Positions 19,022 through 28,391 are shown, counted from the first letter of the stretch. The stretch is 37,741 nucleotides of DNA from Draconibacterium orientale (GCA_020719345.1 DYQJ01000005.1:1-37741), one strand, 5' to 3'. Program-made: numbers and translations. Notes: generated by a model not told the origin, from the sequence alone.

Positions 19022-22000
19022 CTAATTGTTGTTTAAGAACTTAATTACGGCAAATTTAGCTGCGGCTATGGTTTCGCGATTAGCTTTCTCCATTATTTTG
19101 CTGCGATTGAGGTCTTCTACGCTGAGGTGTCCATGCATAATTAGGAGTTGTAAAATCATGTTATTAACAATTGTATCTTGCGAATACCCTCTTGCGATAT
19201 AAAGTTTATGACATTCGGCGAAAAATTCTTCGGAGAAATCATTGTTATTTGGTAAGCTCATTATTTGCAAATAAGTTTCGGAGAAGCTGTTTATTTCTGT
19301 ATTAATATTAGGAGTTACGAGTAGTGGCGAAAATTCGTAGTTCTTTTTAAGTGGCTTAAACCCTTTTAGTTTTGACATGTTAATAACAGTTTTCATGTCA
19401 TCGATTCTAACAAACTCGGCTTTTCGCATTTGTTCTATCTGCCAGAGGACGAAGTTGTATCTAAGTATTTCGGGACTGAGATAAGTATCCACGAATATAT
19501 GTTTGTAATGTTCTATTACGGTGTTTCTAACTTTTTGTTTATTTGCGTTAATTTCGGGATTTTCTATGCGTACTTCTTGTATTAGTTTTTGCAGTTCTTC
19601 GGCGGCTTTTTGTGGTCCGGAGATTTCTCTGCCTTTTCTACCTATGTCAGTAGATAATAGTCCGAGTTGAATTTTCGTTCCTTTACCTTTTCCATATTTT
19701 CCTTTCAAAATGTTGAGTAAGTGCAATTTAGTTTCAATTTGTCCTTCTTCCGAGATGAAAGGTTGTCCTGTAGGCGTGCTTGCGAGAGCATTAAACATGT
19801 TTGCAAACATATTTTTAGTTATCCAGACGCTAATAGTATTGTTATTCGTGTCGGTAGCGGTGGCGTTAAACCGATTTTTTATTATGTCAAATTGGATATT
19901 TAGTATCTTATAAGTGACATTATTTTGTATAAAAGTTTTGTCCACAAAAATTTGTTTGACAATATCTTCTATGTCAATTTTATCAATCAATTTATATGAT
20001 GAAGCCAAATAGAAATCAGTTGTACGGTCGTCTTTTTGCCAGTCGAGTATCTCGTCAAGATAATTTCCATGTTTATCAAGAACGGAGACGATATTAGGAT
20101 ATGCTGTATATCTTAACAAAGTTCGTTGAAAATGTGGGTGGTCTGAGCTGGTGGCTTTTTCTTTTCGTTCGCCATGCGATTCGCGGTAGTAAATAAAATT
20201 TTCGGGGTTGTCGTATCTGATAACACCGGCTTCTTGTCTTGCGAAATTGCTTGCTGTCAGCATAATATCAATTTTATAAGGCATTGAGATGTCGCAAAGT
20301 CCACTGATAGTGCTTCGTGAGTTGAGGTCTTCTACGTTGCTGTCCGAAGCGTTTTCAAAGAGGGAATTGTAATATTTTATATATTCCGGGTCAAAGTCGG
20401 TTACTCGTGAGAAGTCACCTACTTCGGTACCGATGCCATATAAATTTCCTTCTTGGTCAGGGAATATGTGGAACATGTCACCGGCGATTAATTTGATAGA
20501 GCGTATTCTGTTCATGTCTTTTTTCAACCACTTCAACATTAATGCGGCAAGCATTTCGGATTTTCCTACTCCACTGTCTCCGCTTACTTCTACCACGAAT
20601 ATTGCGCCGTCTTCTTCTTCTACGGCAAACATAGAGCCGTGTACGGGTATTCCTCCCATCTCTTTAACTTTTTCATTTATCATCGTGAGTCTCGGTTTCT
20701 TAACATCACCAAAATAGTCCACCTTCTTTTTTAGCGGAGTGATGAGTGTTTTTATTTTGCCGTTAGGTCCATTTAAGTCAAAATAACCTATTTGCGGGAA
20801 TGAGATGACTTTTTCAGGAGCGCCGAGTATCATAATCACATCCGGCACAAACGTTTTTATTTGTTCCAACGTGACATCGTTATAGCTTAGCAGTCTGTAA
20901 TTATCAGCCAGATATTTAATATAAGATTTGTGAAAGACAACTAATTCTTTAATAAGTCCTTGCGCTATTATTTTGCAACGGTAGTCTTGCTTGTCTATAT
21001 TTTTGACAAATTTTTCTAATCGTTTGGCAAAAAAGTCGGCATTCGGCTTAGGTGCGAGATTTTTAATGTAGTCATTGATAGAAGGATTGAGTTTAGAATT
21101 TTCTATTCCTTTCTTTCGCAATTCTTCTTCGTGTTCGGTTCGGTCAATTTTGTGAAATGGATATTCGCGTTTTTTGGCGTCAGTAACTATTCGGGTGTGC
21201 ATTTGTACGGGTTGCTCGGCGGAGATGACTCCACAATTTTTTAACATCTCGTTGATCCATTTTAAAGAGCCGTTATTGTAGTAATATAATATATTCTCTT
21301 GATTATCAAATCCGGAGTATATAGTTATGCCATGTTGTATCATCTCGTTAATAGCCGAGTTTTGACGTTTGAACTCTATTTCAGTGAATTTCATTAAGAA
21401 GTGAGTATATTTATCATAATATTCGGTGGACTTGGTTCTATTTATTATATCAATGATAAATATCGCCATTCTGCGGCATTCGTTATGGAGATTCGTTATA
21501 GAAATTTTGGTATTTTCTGTCTCGCCAATTTGCAATAAAATAGATTCTAATTCGGTATTCAACAAATCATATAAAATATTTTCTGCGAACATTACATCTT
21601 GCGAATCAGAGTATTTAACTATTTGATTTTCATATACGGCTATTTTTTTCAACAAAAGATTTTCAAAATTTTTATCTCGTTTCAAAAGATATAAGAAGAG
21701 TATTTTCTTGGCAAATTCGGTTTCTTTGTTATCAATAAATAGCAGTAAATATTTGCTAATCAGTCCAATGTATTTATCGTTTTGCTTGAGATGGACAAAT
21801 TTTTCGGTATATCTAATTTCATGCATCAGAGCTTCGGTGTAGGATTTTATACCAAAGTCGGTTATCGGGTTTCGTGTGATTTCTTGATATTTTGTCAAAG
21901 TAGTAAAAAACAGTTCTTTAATAGAAGGTTCGTGTCCGTTGTTTGCGAAAGGTAAATTAAAATTGATAAGTAGCTCTTTGATAAACTTTTTCAAGATTTG

Positions 22001-25000
22001 ATTAGCACCTTCTAATCGTTGTCGGTCAAAGTTTACATCATTAGATGCGTTGAGTGCCATGATTTTGAACTTAGCATTAGAAAAGAGTATATTTTCCATC
22101 TCTATCAAAATTTCTTTCATTATACTAATTTCGTCGGCGTCGTCAAGTACGTAGTTATTCGGTTGATTATCAAACTTATTTTCTATGTACTTTAAAATAG
22201 TCGGTTTGCCGTATTTAGAGCGCACTATTCTATAGTCCAATTTTTTGATGGCAGGAATATTTTTATATATCTGTGGCAAAAGATTTTCGTATATTTTAGT
22301 AAATGCCTTGCTTCGGATAAAATCTTTTATATCAGTGCAGTTGCCTATAATTTCGGAAAATTCAAATACCGAGTTTTTAGATTCGGGTATTCCATTGATA
22401 CACACGCCACTATCGGTAGGAAAAGCCAGATATAAAGTTATCTCATTAGATATTTTTAAGCTGTCTATCTTAGTTTTTTTAATATCTTTAATAAGATAAA
22501 AATCTATTATCACATTATTAATAAACTCTTTATCTGATGCCGAAGCAAAAATTTCTTTTAAGAGGTCTTCCGAACGTTTGTTTTTATTTTTTATGTCGTT
22601 TCTCGCTTCTATATAAATAGTCCAGTATTTAAAAAATATTTGTAAAGCGTTTTTAAATTCTTTTCCGAAGTCGTCATAGCTTTTGTCGTTTCCTTGCAAA
22701 TATCCGCCCATAGAAAATCTGACGAATCCTGTTTTATACGGAATGACAGCGATGCCGCGTTGCTCGGTCAGTTTTTTGGTAAATTTTTCAAGACCTTGAT
22801 AAGACGTGATGTCTTTCAATATCAAGTTGAATAAGTAAGAACCATCCGAGTTGACTATTTTAGCATATCTGTCATAGTTATTTTGAGTAATAACCTCATT
22901 AGCAATGTCCTTAGCTATTTGCATACGGAGTGCGGATTCTTTTAAAAAGACTTTATTGACTCTAAAATTATTTAGATTCCTCAATAATTGCGAGTGATAA
23001 TATTTGAAAAATGCTTGTCCTTTATAAATAAAATCATCAGGCAGATTAAGGACTTCTAATTTATCTATGGCTTTGAGTTCGTCAAGTAGAAATATATGTA
23101 ACGGACTTCCCTCAAAATCAGATATTTGCGCATCGGATTTGATATTATCGGCTATACACTTTTTGATACTTCGCCACGAGGCATTTTGAGAGAGATATTC
23201 TTCTAATTGGTCTTTGTATTTTTTAGCTCTTTGTGCGGTCTCCAAAATTTTTATTAACATATAAATAGAATTGGTGTTACAATATTCACCGCTATTTTGT
23301 TGCTTTGCATAGCTAATAACATCTTGTCGCATTGGAGTAGCCACAAGACAGCCAAGACGATTGCCTGTTCCACTTAGATTTTTTGTCGTAGAAATAGAAG
23401 AGACGATGCTAATATTAGGAAAACTTTGAATATTGTTCAAAACATATCTTGAGATGGAGCGCCATTTAGGTTCCAAAATATTAGGATTTTTAACCGAATC
23501 GTTGTAAGCTTCGTCAAGAAATAAAGTTATTTTTGTCATGCCGATGAACTTGAGAAAGGTCACAAAATTTTCGTTATTGAAGTCGGTGTATCCGGTGGGA
23601 TTTGAAGGGTCGTTGATGACAATAGTAAGGTTTTCACAAAATCTGTCCCATAAATTTCCGGTGTCGTCGAACAAAGTAAAGGTGCTTTTCATGCGCATCA
23701 GACGTAATGTTAGCCGTTGCCAATAGATTCGTCCTTCTTCGTTCATGCCTATTTCCAAATCAAAGGAGTTAATATCAAATCTATCAAACGGAAATAAGTC
23801 TTGATATTCCCATGATAAATCCATGTTATACAATATGTAAGGTCTTAGACTTTCTTCTTTATGAAAAAGGATATCTCTAATAATCATCTGGACGTCATCC
23901 GAGATGGAAGTTTTATCTATATTGCCTAAGTCGGAAAGAAAACTTTTTAAGATATTTTTTTCTTCTTCGGTTTTGCTGTCATATTGATTTTTTATCCCTA
24001 AGTCAAGCAAGAAGTTAGTAAAACGTCCTTTGTTGTCGGCTTCGTTTTCGCGCTTCGTCAAATGTTCTTTGTAACGTTCTAAAAATAAATTTATTCCGAA
24101 GTTCTTATGAAAATGGTTTTTCAAAGTTCGGCTGTAATTATTAGGGATAATATCTAATATAGTTCGGCATTTTTTGAGGATAGCCGAGTCAATGGGTTTT
24201 AGTTTTCGTTGCAACAGATATTCGCCATAGGTTCGGATTTGATTGCGTCCTCCGCCTTCTGTTATGGTTGCTATTTGCAAATATTTATTGTTGGAATAAG
24301 AATATTGACGGGTTCGCATCTCGTATTCTGCGATAAGCTCGGTGTTTTGAATTTTAAATATTTCAGGATTATTAATGTTGATAATCAATTTAATATAATT
24401 ATTAAGTTTTGTAACCGCATATTTATCTTTGATTATTTGTTGTGCGAAATCATCAAATTTGTAGAGCATCGTATTTTTTTCTACATTATGCAATTCGCCT
24501 ATTTGTTCAGTTTTGATGGCATCTAATTCTTCCTGATAATCTTTTATTTTATTCTCTAACAGCGAGACAAATTTTTTAAGCAATTCTACATTTATTTTAT
24601 CTAAAATAAGTCTTAGATTGAGTTGAGTATTTGCAAGTGAGCCGAGTTTTTTATTATGGACTTTGTTTAAAGTGTTAATTATTCCGTTGTGAAAACAAAA
24701 GACTAATGAGGTATTAGTAGCTTGTGATTCAAAAGAGTCATCTACAAAAATAATTCTTGACAGATAGGGAAACCATTTTTTCTCTGTCAATATATTTCGT
24801 CTCATGTTTTTTATTTTTACGACAAAAATATTAGTAAAATCGTCTTTTATAGTTTCAAACAAGATTTCCTGATTCTGATATTCAATAATTTTCACATTAC
24901 TGTTTCTAAAAACTTCTTCGGAGATTAATTTTATTGTTGTTCCGGAATTAGCACTGACTACTGTTCGGATAAATCCGTTTAGTCCTTTATAATTAACTGT

Positions 25001-25624
25001 TAATTCTGTTTTTTCCAAAAAGTCGCGTTTTTCGGCGACGGTGGTATAATGTGTAGATTGTATTATCATCTGGTCTAAGACTTCGAGCAAATAGTTCCAC
25101 TGCGATTTTTCTTGGTCATCGGTGATTCCTATAACTTCGGTAAATTTTTTAAATTCGTCGGCTTTATTACCTAATAATAAGTCATATAAATAATCAATCA
25201 AATTTTGTGTAACCGGAGGAGTGCCGATGGAAAAATCTTGTGATGCCAAAATATTATTAGCTTGATTCTTAGTATTTTCATCTACAGACTCGTTGTCAAT
25301 CAGTGCGGTTAGTCTATCTACAAATTCTAATTTTTGTGTTCTATATTGGAATGCTTTAGAGTCTTCATGCGGGCTGAGCATTAGCGAGACATCTACATAA
25401 CCGGGAATGGCTTCTTTGAGCTCTATAATTTGCTTGTTTATTTCGCTACCTATCTTAGCGATGTCATCTGCCGGCTCGTAACAGAGACGGACAAAAGTAG
25501 CCAATTTTTCAAAGATATAACTGGGGAGAAAGTTCTCGGCGCGCTCACCGAGAGAAGAATACAAATTGACAAAGTCCTTAGCATCATGTTTTAATTCTAA
25601 TTTTAATTTTCCGGGTAACTGCAT
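19022..25624 (-). CDS. giant protein: fold-type-I PLP domain plus HPr-kinase-like P-loop domain
   Basis: 2200 residues, no signal peptide or membrane segment, so cytoplasmic. Residues about 590-1000 carry an apparently complete class I/II aminotransferase site. By comparison with aspartate aminotransferase: NPTG with Asn675 (N194), DEAY with Asp704 and Tyr707 (D222, Y225), STTKNLSGTGNRLG with Lys748 (PLP Schiff base, K258) and Arg756 (R266, exactly eight on), and GFVRF with Arg969 (R386). Residues about 1590-1860 hold GDSGVGKSE (1682-1690), the P-loop form of HPr kinase/PEP-carboxykinase-fold enzymes, followed by KLIAGDMFHI (711-720 after 1000), like the HPr kinase LIADD strand. Residues 1-480 and 1000-1590 are helical and unrecognised; GKGKGTKIQLGLLSTDIGRKGRE near 1979-2000 may bind phosphate. 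A strong promoter precedes it. The combination is not one I know; substrate and product are unknown. Confidence 0.7.
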   Translation of the reverse strand: MQLPGKLKLELKHDAKDFVNLYSSLGERAENFLPSYIFEKLATFVRLCYEPADDIAKIGSEINKQIIELKEAIPGYVDVSLMLSPHEDSKAFQYRTQKLEFVDRLTALIDNESVDENTKNQANNILASQDFSIGTPPVTQNLIDYLYDLLLGNKADEFKKFTEVIGITDDQEKSQWNYLLEVLDQMIIQSTHYTTVAEKRDFLEKTELTVNYKGLNGFIRTVVSANSGTTIKLISEEVFRNSNVKIIEYQNQEILFETIKDDFTNIFVVKIKNMRRNILTEKKWFPYLSRIIFVDDSFESQATNTSLVFCFHNGIINTLNKVHNKKLGSLANTQLNLRLILDKINVELLKKFVSLLENKIKDYQEELDAIKTEQIGELHNVEKNTMLYKFDDFAQQIIKDKYAVTKLNNYIKLIININNPEIFKIQNTELIAEYEMRTRQYSYSNNKYLQIATITEGGGRNQIRTYGEYLLQRKLKPIDSAILKKCRTILDIIPNNYSRTLKNHFHKNFGINLFLERYKEHLTKRENEADNKGRFTNFLLDLGIKNQYDSKTEEEKNILKSFLSDLGNIDKTSISDDVQMIIRDILFHKEESLRPYILYNMDLSWEYQDLFPFDRFDINSFDLEIGMNEEGRIYWQRLTLRLMRMKSTFTLFDDTGNLWDRFCENLTIVINDPSNPTGYTDFNNENFVTFLKFIGMTKITLFLDEAYNDSVKNPNILEPKWRSISRYVLNNIQSFPNISIVSSISTTKNLSGTGNRLGCLVATPMRQDVISYAKQQNSGEYCNTNSIYMLIKILETAQRAKKYKDQLEEYLSQNASWRSIKKCIADNIKSDAQISDFEGSPLHIFLLDELKAIDKLEVLNLPDDFIYKGQAFFKYYHSQLLRNLNNFRVNKVFLKESALRMQIAKDIANEVITQNNYDRYAKIVNSDGSYLFNLILKDITSYQGLEKFTKKLTEQRGIAVIPYKTGFVRFSMGGYLQGNDKSYDDFGKEFKNALQIFFKYWTIYIEARNDIKNKNKRSEDLLKEIFASASDKEFINNVIIDFYLIKDIKKTKIDSLKISNEITLYLAFPTDSGVCINGIPESKNSVFEFSEIIGNCTDIKDFIRSKAFTKIYENLLPQIYKNIPAIKKLDYRIVRSKYGKPTILKYIENKFDNQPNNYVLDDADEISIMKEILIEMENILFSNAKFKIMALNASNDVNFDRQRLEGANQILKKFIKELLINFNLPFANNGHEPSIKELFFTTLTKYQEITRNPITDFGIKSYTEALMHEIRYTEKFVHLKQNDKYIGLISKYLLLFIDNKETEFAKKILFLYLLKRDKNFENLLLKKIAVYENQIVKYSDSQDVMFAENILYDLLNTELESILLQIGETENTKISITNLHNECRRMAIFIIDIINRTKSTEYYDKYTHFLMKFTEIEFKRQNSAINEMIQHGITIYSGFDNQENILYYYNNGSLKWINEMLKNCGVISAEQPVQMHTRIVTDAKKREYPFHKIDRTEHEEELRKKGIENSKLNPSINDYIKNLAPKPNADFFAKRLEKFVKNIDKQDYRCKIIAQGLIKELVVFHKSYIKYLADNYRLLSYNDVTLEQIKTFVPDVIMILGAPEKVISFPQIGYFDLNGPNGKIKTLITPLKKKVDYFGDVKKPRLTMINEKVKEMGGIPVHGSMFAVEEEDGAIFVVEVSGDSGVGKSEMLAALMLKWLKKDMNRIRSIKLIAGDMFHIFPDQEGNLYGIGTEVGDFSRVTDFDPEYIKYYNSLFENASDSNVEDLNSRSTISGLCDISMPYKIDIMLTASNFARQEAGVIRYDNPENFIYYRESHGERKEKATSSDHPHFQRTLLRYTAYPNIVSVLDKHGNYLDEILDWQKDDRTTDFYLASSYKLIDKIDIEDIVKQIFVDKTFIQNNVTYKILNIQFDIIKNRFNATATDTNNNTISVWITKNMFANMFNALASTPTGQPFISEEGQIETKLHLLNILKGKYGKGKGTKIQLGLLSTDIGRKGREISGPQKAAEELQKLIQEVRIENPEINANKQKVRNTVIEHYKHIFVDTYLSPEILRYNFVLWQIEQMRKAEFVRIDDMKTVINMSKLKGFKPLKKNYEFSPLLVTPNINTEINSFSETYLQIMSLPNNNDFSEEFFAECHKLYIARGYSQDTIVNNMILQLLIMHGHLSVEDLNRSKIMEKANRETIAAAKFAVIKFLNNN

Positions 25625-25659
25625 AAAAAAAGTTTTTTTTCGTTAATAAAAAATTCGTC

Positions 25660-25691
25660 CAAAAGTAATAATTTATATCTTTAAAAACAAA
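25660..25691 (-). promoter_or_regulatory. promoter of the giant PLP-domain gene
   Basis: On the minus strand TTTG (25691-25688), a 20-base spacer and TACTTTTG (25667-25660) fit the Bacteroidota pattern. The -7 box is 35 bases before the ATG at 25624. Confidence 0.6.
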
Positions 25692-26293
25692 TAATGAATA
25701 ATGAATAATGAATAATTAACGAGGTTGCAAAACATTGCTTTATCCTTAATAATTCATAAAATATGCTAACTTATTTTTAACCACAAAGATATGAAAGGAA
25801 TCAAAGAAAAAGAAAATTTTTATAATATTTTTATTTTTATCTATTTATGCAATTTTATGAATAAATTAGGTTATAGGGTCGTAAAAAATGTTTTTGGATT
25901 AGTAAAAAAATATTTTGAAAAAAAGTATAAAATGTTTGGTGCTTAAATTTTTTTATTTAAGTTTGCAGAGTAATAGAGAAGAACAACAAAATGTGTTATT
26001 CTGAGGTTATAATAAATTTGCCGCAAAAGCAGATTTTTTCAGTGGAAGAAAAACACGAATTTTCGGAGTAACAATTTAAAAATAAGAAGGATACACTTGC
26101 ATTTAATAGGTCTTATATACGCAACTGCAGCAGAAGATAAGAAGGAGAAACTTGCATATATAAGGTGTAAAAGCACAATTGAATATATAATAATGTTATG
26201 GTGTATAAAAAAAGACGAACAATCGAATAGATTTGAAGTTAATAGAAAAATTATTAATTTTGTTCTTTGAAATAAAGAATAGATAATAAAAAT
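25692..26293. other. 600-bp spacer without a convincing gene
   Basis: Holds a 7-bp tandem repeat AATAATG (three units plus six bases, 25690-25716), a CCACAAAGATATGAAAGGAATC sequence similar to that near 2700-2740, and a diverged direct repeat of about 31 bases with 55-base period (26081-26111 and 26136-26166, about 25 matches). A 51-codon frame at 25791-25946 was judged spurious. It separates the giant gene from the DNA methyltransferase and may be debris. Confidence 0.5.
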
Positions 26294-27136
26294 ATGCAAG
26301 GAACAACAAATATAATATTAGGAGATTGCAAAGAAGAACTAAAAAAATTACCTGAAAATTCAGTTGATTTAATTGTAACTTCACCACCTTACGCAGACCA
26401 GCGAAAAAATACTTATGGTGGAATTCATCCTGATAAATACGTAAATTGGTTTTTACCAATCTCAGAACAATTATTGAGAGTGTTAAAACCGACAGGAACA
26501 TTTATTTTAAACATTAAAGAAAAAGTTGTTGAAGGTGAACGTAGCACTTATGTAATAGAGATGATTTTAGAAATGCGAAAACAAGGTTGGCTATGGACAG
26601 AAGAATTTATTTGGCATAAAAAAAATTGTTATCCGGGAAAGTGGCCTAACCGATTTAGAGATGCTTGGGAACGATTGTTACAATTTAATAAAGATAAACA
26701 ATTTACAATGTATCAAGATAATGTAAAAGTTCCCGTTGGCGATTGGGCAAAAGATAGATTGAAAAATTTGAGTGATACAGATAAAACAAGAGATAACGCA
26801 AAAAATGGAAGTGGTTTTGGTAAAAACATTTCAAATTGGGTTGGTCGTGAATTGGTTTATCCTACAAATGTAGTTCATTTAGCAACAGAATGTAGTAATA
26901 AAAATCACAGTGCGGCTTTCCCTGATGATTTACCAGAATGGTTTATGAAACTGTTTACAAAAGAAGGCGATACAGTTTTAGACCATTTTTTAGGTTCAGG
27001 AACAACTGCAATAACTGCAAAACGATTAAACAGAAATTCTATTGGAATTGAAATTTTACCTGAATATTACGAAATTGCTTTAAAATCAATTCAAAACATA
27101 GTTGTATATCCATCATTATTCGCAGAAGTTGTATGA
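26294..27136 (+). CDS. type II DNA methyltransferase (N4-cytosine/N6-adenine, beta-type order)
   Basis: 280 residues. Catalytic motif IV is TSPPY at 29-33, and the S-adenosylmethionine-binding FxGxGTT motif (DHFLGSGTT, 230-238) lies near the C-terminus, so motif IV precedes motif I as in the beta class. SPPY more often goes with N4-cytosine methylation than DPPY, so N4C is the better guess. VDLIVTSPPYADQR and GIEILPEYYEIA (251-262) are typical. Its stop overlaps the ATG of the following gene in an ATGA, the layout of a type II restriction-modification pair. That partner is broken, so this enzyme is now probably an orphan. Recognition sequence cannot be read from the sequence. Confidence 0.9.
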   Translation: MQGTTNIILGDCKEELKKLPENSVDLIVTSPPYADQRKNTYGGIHPDKYVNWFLPISEQLLRVLKPTGTFILNIKEKVVEGERSTYVIEMILEMRKQGWLWTEEFIWHKKNCYPGKWPNRFRDAWERLLQFNKDKQFTMYQDNVKVPVGDWAKDRLKNLSDTDKTRDNAKNGSGFGKNISNWVGRELVYPTNVVHLATECSNKNHSAAFPDDLPEWFMKLFTKEGDTVLDHFLGSGTTAITAKRLNRNSIGIEILPEYYEIALKSIQNIVVYPSLFAEVV

Positions 27137-27387
27137 AAAAATTAAATTTAAAAGAAGTTACAGAATACGTTGAAAATAATATTGGAACATTTCATTTAAA
27201 GCGATTACATTCGTTAGAAAAATTGAAATTACACGAAATTTTGCAGAGAAAAAATCCTTATTTGTTCAAAGCGAAAAACGTTTTAACAGCACAAGATTTA
27301 GTAAAAAATGTGCTTGATGCTTTTTTGCAATCGCAAGAAGAAACAATGTTTGGTGATTTTTTAGAAGGAGTTGCAATATTCATTTGA
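27133..27387 (+). pseudogene. truncated type II restriction endonuclease (PmeII-like N-terminus)
   Basis: 84 residues remain. The segments HLKRLHSLEKLKLHEILQRK, NPYLFKAKNVLTAQDLVKN and EETMFGDFLEGVAIFI resemble, from memory, the N-terminus of PmeII-type restriction endonucleases, normally about 250-300 residues. It is coupled to the methyltransferase by an ATGA overlap. Its TGA stop is made of one base of the gene and the first two bases of the family A element at 27386, so the frame is cut exactly at the element edge. No downstream remainder is present after the element. The nuclease should be inactive. Confidence 0.7.
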
Positions 27388-27575
27388 TAGCGTAAAATAA
27401 TGGTGACTAAACACGCTATTTATTTTATTTTCAAGTACTTATAAAATTCGTTTATTTATAATTTTGTATATACATTTTAAATGTTATATTATTGAAAATC
27501 AGATATATAAAAAAATATTTGTATATATGAAAAATCAGTAAATTTGAATTTTGGTCACTATTTTTATACGCTACC
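27386..27575. mobile_element. miniature inverted-repeat element, family A copy 2
   Basis: 190 bp, identical by eye to the copy at 12235-12424 and in the same orientation. Here the flanks (ATTCATTT on the left, AATTAAAT on the right) do not form a target duplication, as expected if a deletion from one edge removed the rest of the restriction gene, or if the two copies recombined. The right end lies eight bases before the RMD1 ATG. Confidence 0.9.
27518..27546 (+). promoter_or_regulatory. outward promoter carried by family A element
   Basis: TTTG at 27518-27521, a 17-base spacer and TAAATTTG at 27539-27546 fit the Bacteroidota promoter. It points out of the element into the RMD1 gene, whose ATG is 37 bases past the -7 box. 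The same pair is present in copy 1 upstream of ffh. Confidence 0.45.
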
Positions 27576-27583
27576 AATTAAAT

Positions 27584-28360
27584 ATGAAGAAGGTTATTGC
27601 TTTTCAAATCGCAGAATTTATTGATATTAAAATATTCAGACGAAAATATACTGATAATGAAGTTTATTACTCATCAGCAGAAGTCTTGTATGTAAACCAA
27701 CAAAATCAATATTTGTACATACTCGCATACGGAGTAGTATGCTTCATCGGATATGACGAAGTAAAAATGACCGAAATTATTGACTATATCAAATCTCTAT
27801 CTAAGAATATTCTTAATGAAAAACTAAGAGAAGAATTTATTATTCACACTGATACTCAAAAAGATGCACTTTATTATAACGAAATACACATCACCAAACA
27901 AGACGAAAAAATACTGAGACTTATTATGCTTAACGTAGCACAATCGGTAGCACTCGACTACTTCTCTAATCAAGCAGAAGAACTACTCGAAGAAACTACT
28001 AAATTTACATTACAACTCGAAAAATACGGAAAACTTAAAATATCTATTAATACATTGAAAAAATTCATCGGAAAAGTACTAAACGTCAAAAATAGAATTG
28101 CTAACAACCTCTACATACTCGACTCCCCAGAAGAAACATGGGAAGACGAATATATAGATAAAATAGATGAAGGACTAAGAAAAACTTTTGATGTAAAAGT
28201 CCGATTCCGAGAAATTGACTATCAATTACAAATTATTAAAAACAATCTCGACCTTTTTAAAGATATAGTACAACACAGAAACAGTAACTTCCTCGAATGG
28301 ATAATTATTATTCTTATCCTCGTAGAAGTGGTTAATATGTTTATTGAAAAATTATTCTAA
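27584..28360 (+). CDS. RMD1/DUF155-family membrane protein
   Basis: 258 residues from ATG 27584. Matches the RMD1/YagE (DUF155) family: LYILAYGVVCFIGYDEVKM in the N-terminal third, NVAQSVALDYF near 118-128, the late KFIGKVLNVKNRIANNLYI and DSPEETWEDE segments near 163-193, and one C-terminal membrane helix (WIIIILILVEVVNMFI). Mitochondrial relatives (Rmd1/Rmnd1) support organelle translation; the bacterial role is unsettled. An upstream in-frame start at 27551 lies inside the mobile element and adds 11 unrelated residues, so it is rejected. Transcription may now come from the element. Confidence 0.88.
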   Translation: MKKVIAFQIAEFIDIKIFRRKYTDNEVYYSSAEVLYVNQQNQYLYILAYGVVCFIGYDEVKMTEIIDYIKSLSKNILNEKLREEFIIHTDTQKDALYYNEIHITKQDEKILRLIMLNVAQSVALDYFSNQAEELLEETTKFTLQLEKYGKLKISINTLKKFIGKVLNVKNRIANNLYILDSPEETWEDEYIDKIDEGLRKTFDVKVRFREIDYQLQIIKNNLDLFKDIVQHRNSNFLEWIIIILILVEVVNMFIEKLF

Positions 28361-28391
28361 TGATATTTCTAAAACTTTTAATATTATAAAT

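Noticed and set aside
10186-25624. pdxJ (PLP synthesis) and the giant PLP-domain gene as one system
   Set aside because: They are 8 kb apart with housekeeping genes between them, and every cell needs PLP for many enzymes, so proximity alone is not evidence.
25791-25946. 51-codon plus-strand frame beginning MKGIKEKENFYNIF
   Set aside because: It starts within a CCACAAAG...GAAAGGAAT intergenic repeat motif also seen near 2700, is biased to Phe/Lys/Ile as AT-rich noise would be, and has no promoter or family match.
26196-26501. Minus-strand frame across the methyltransferase start
   Set aside because: It overlaps the well-supported methyltransferase and reads as Leu/Phe-rich low-complexity sequence.
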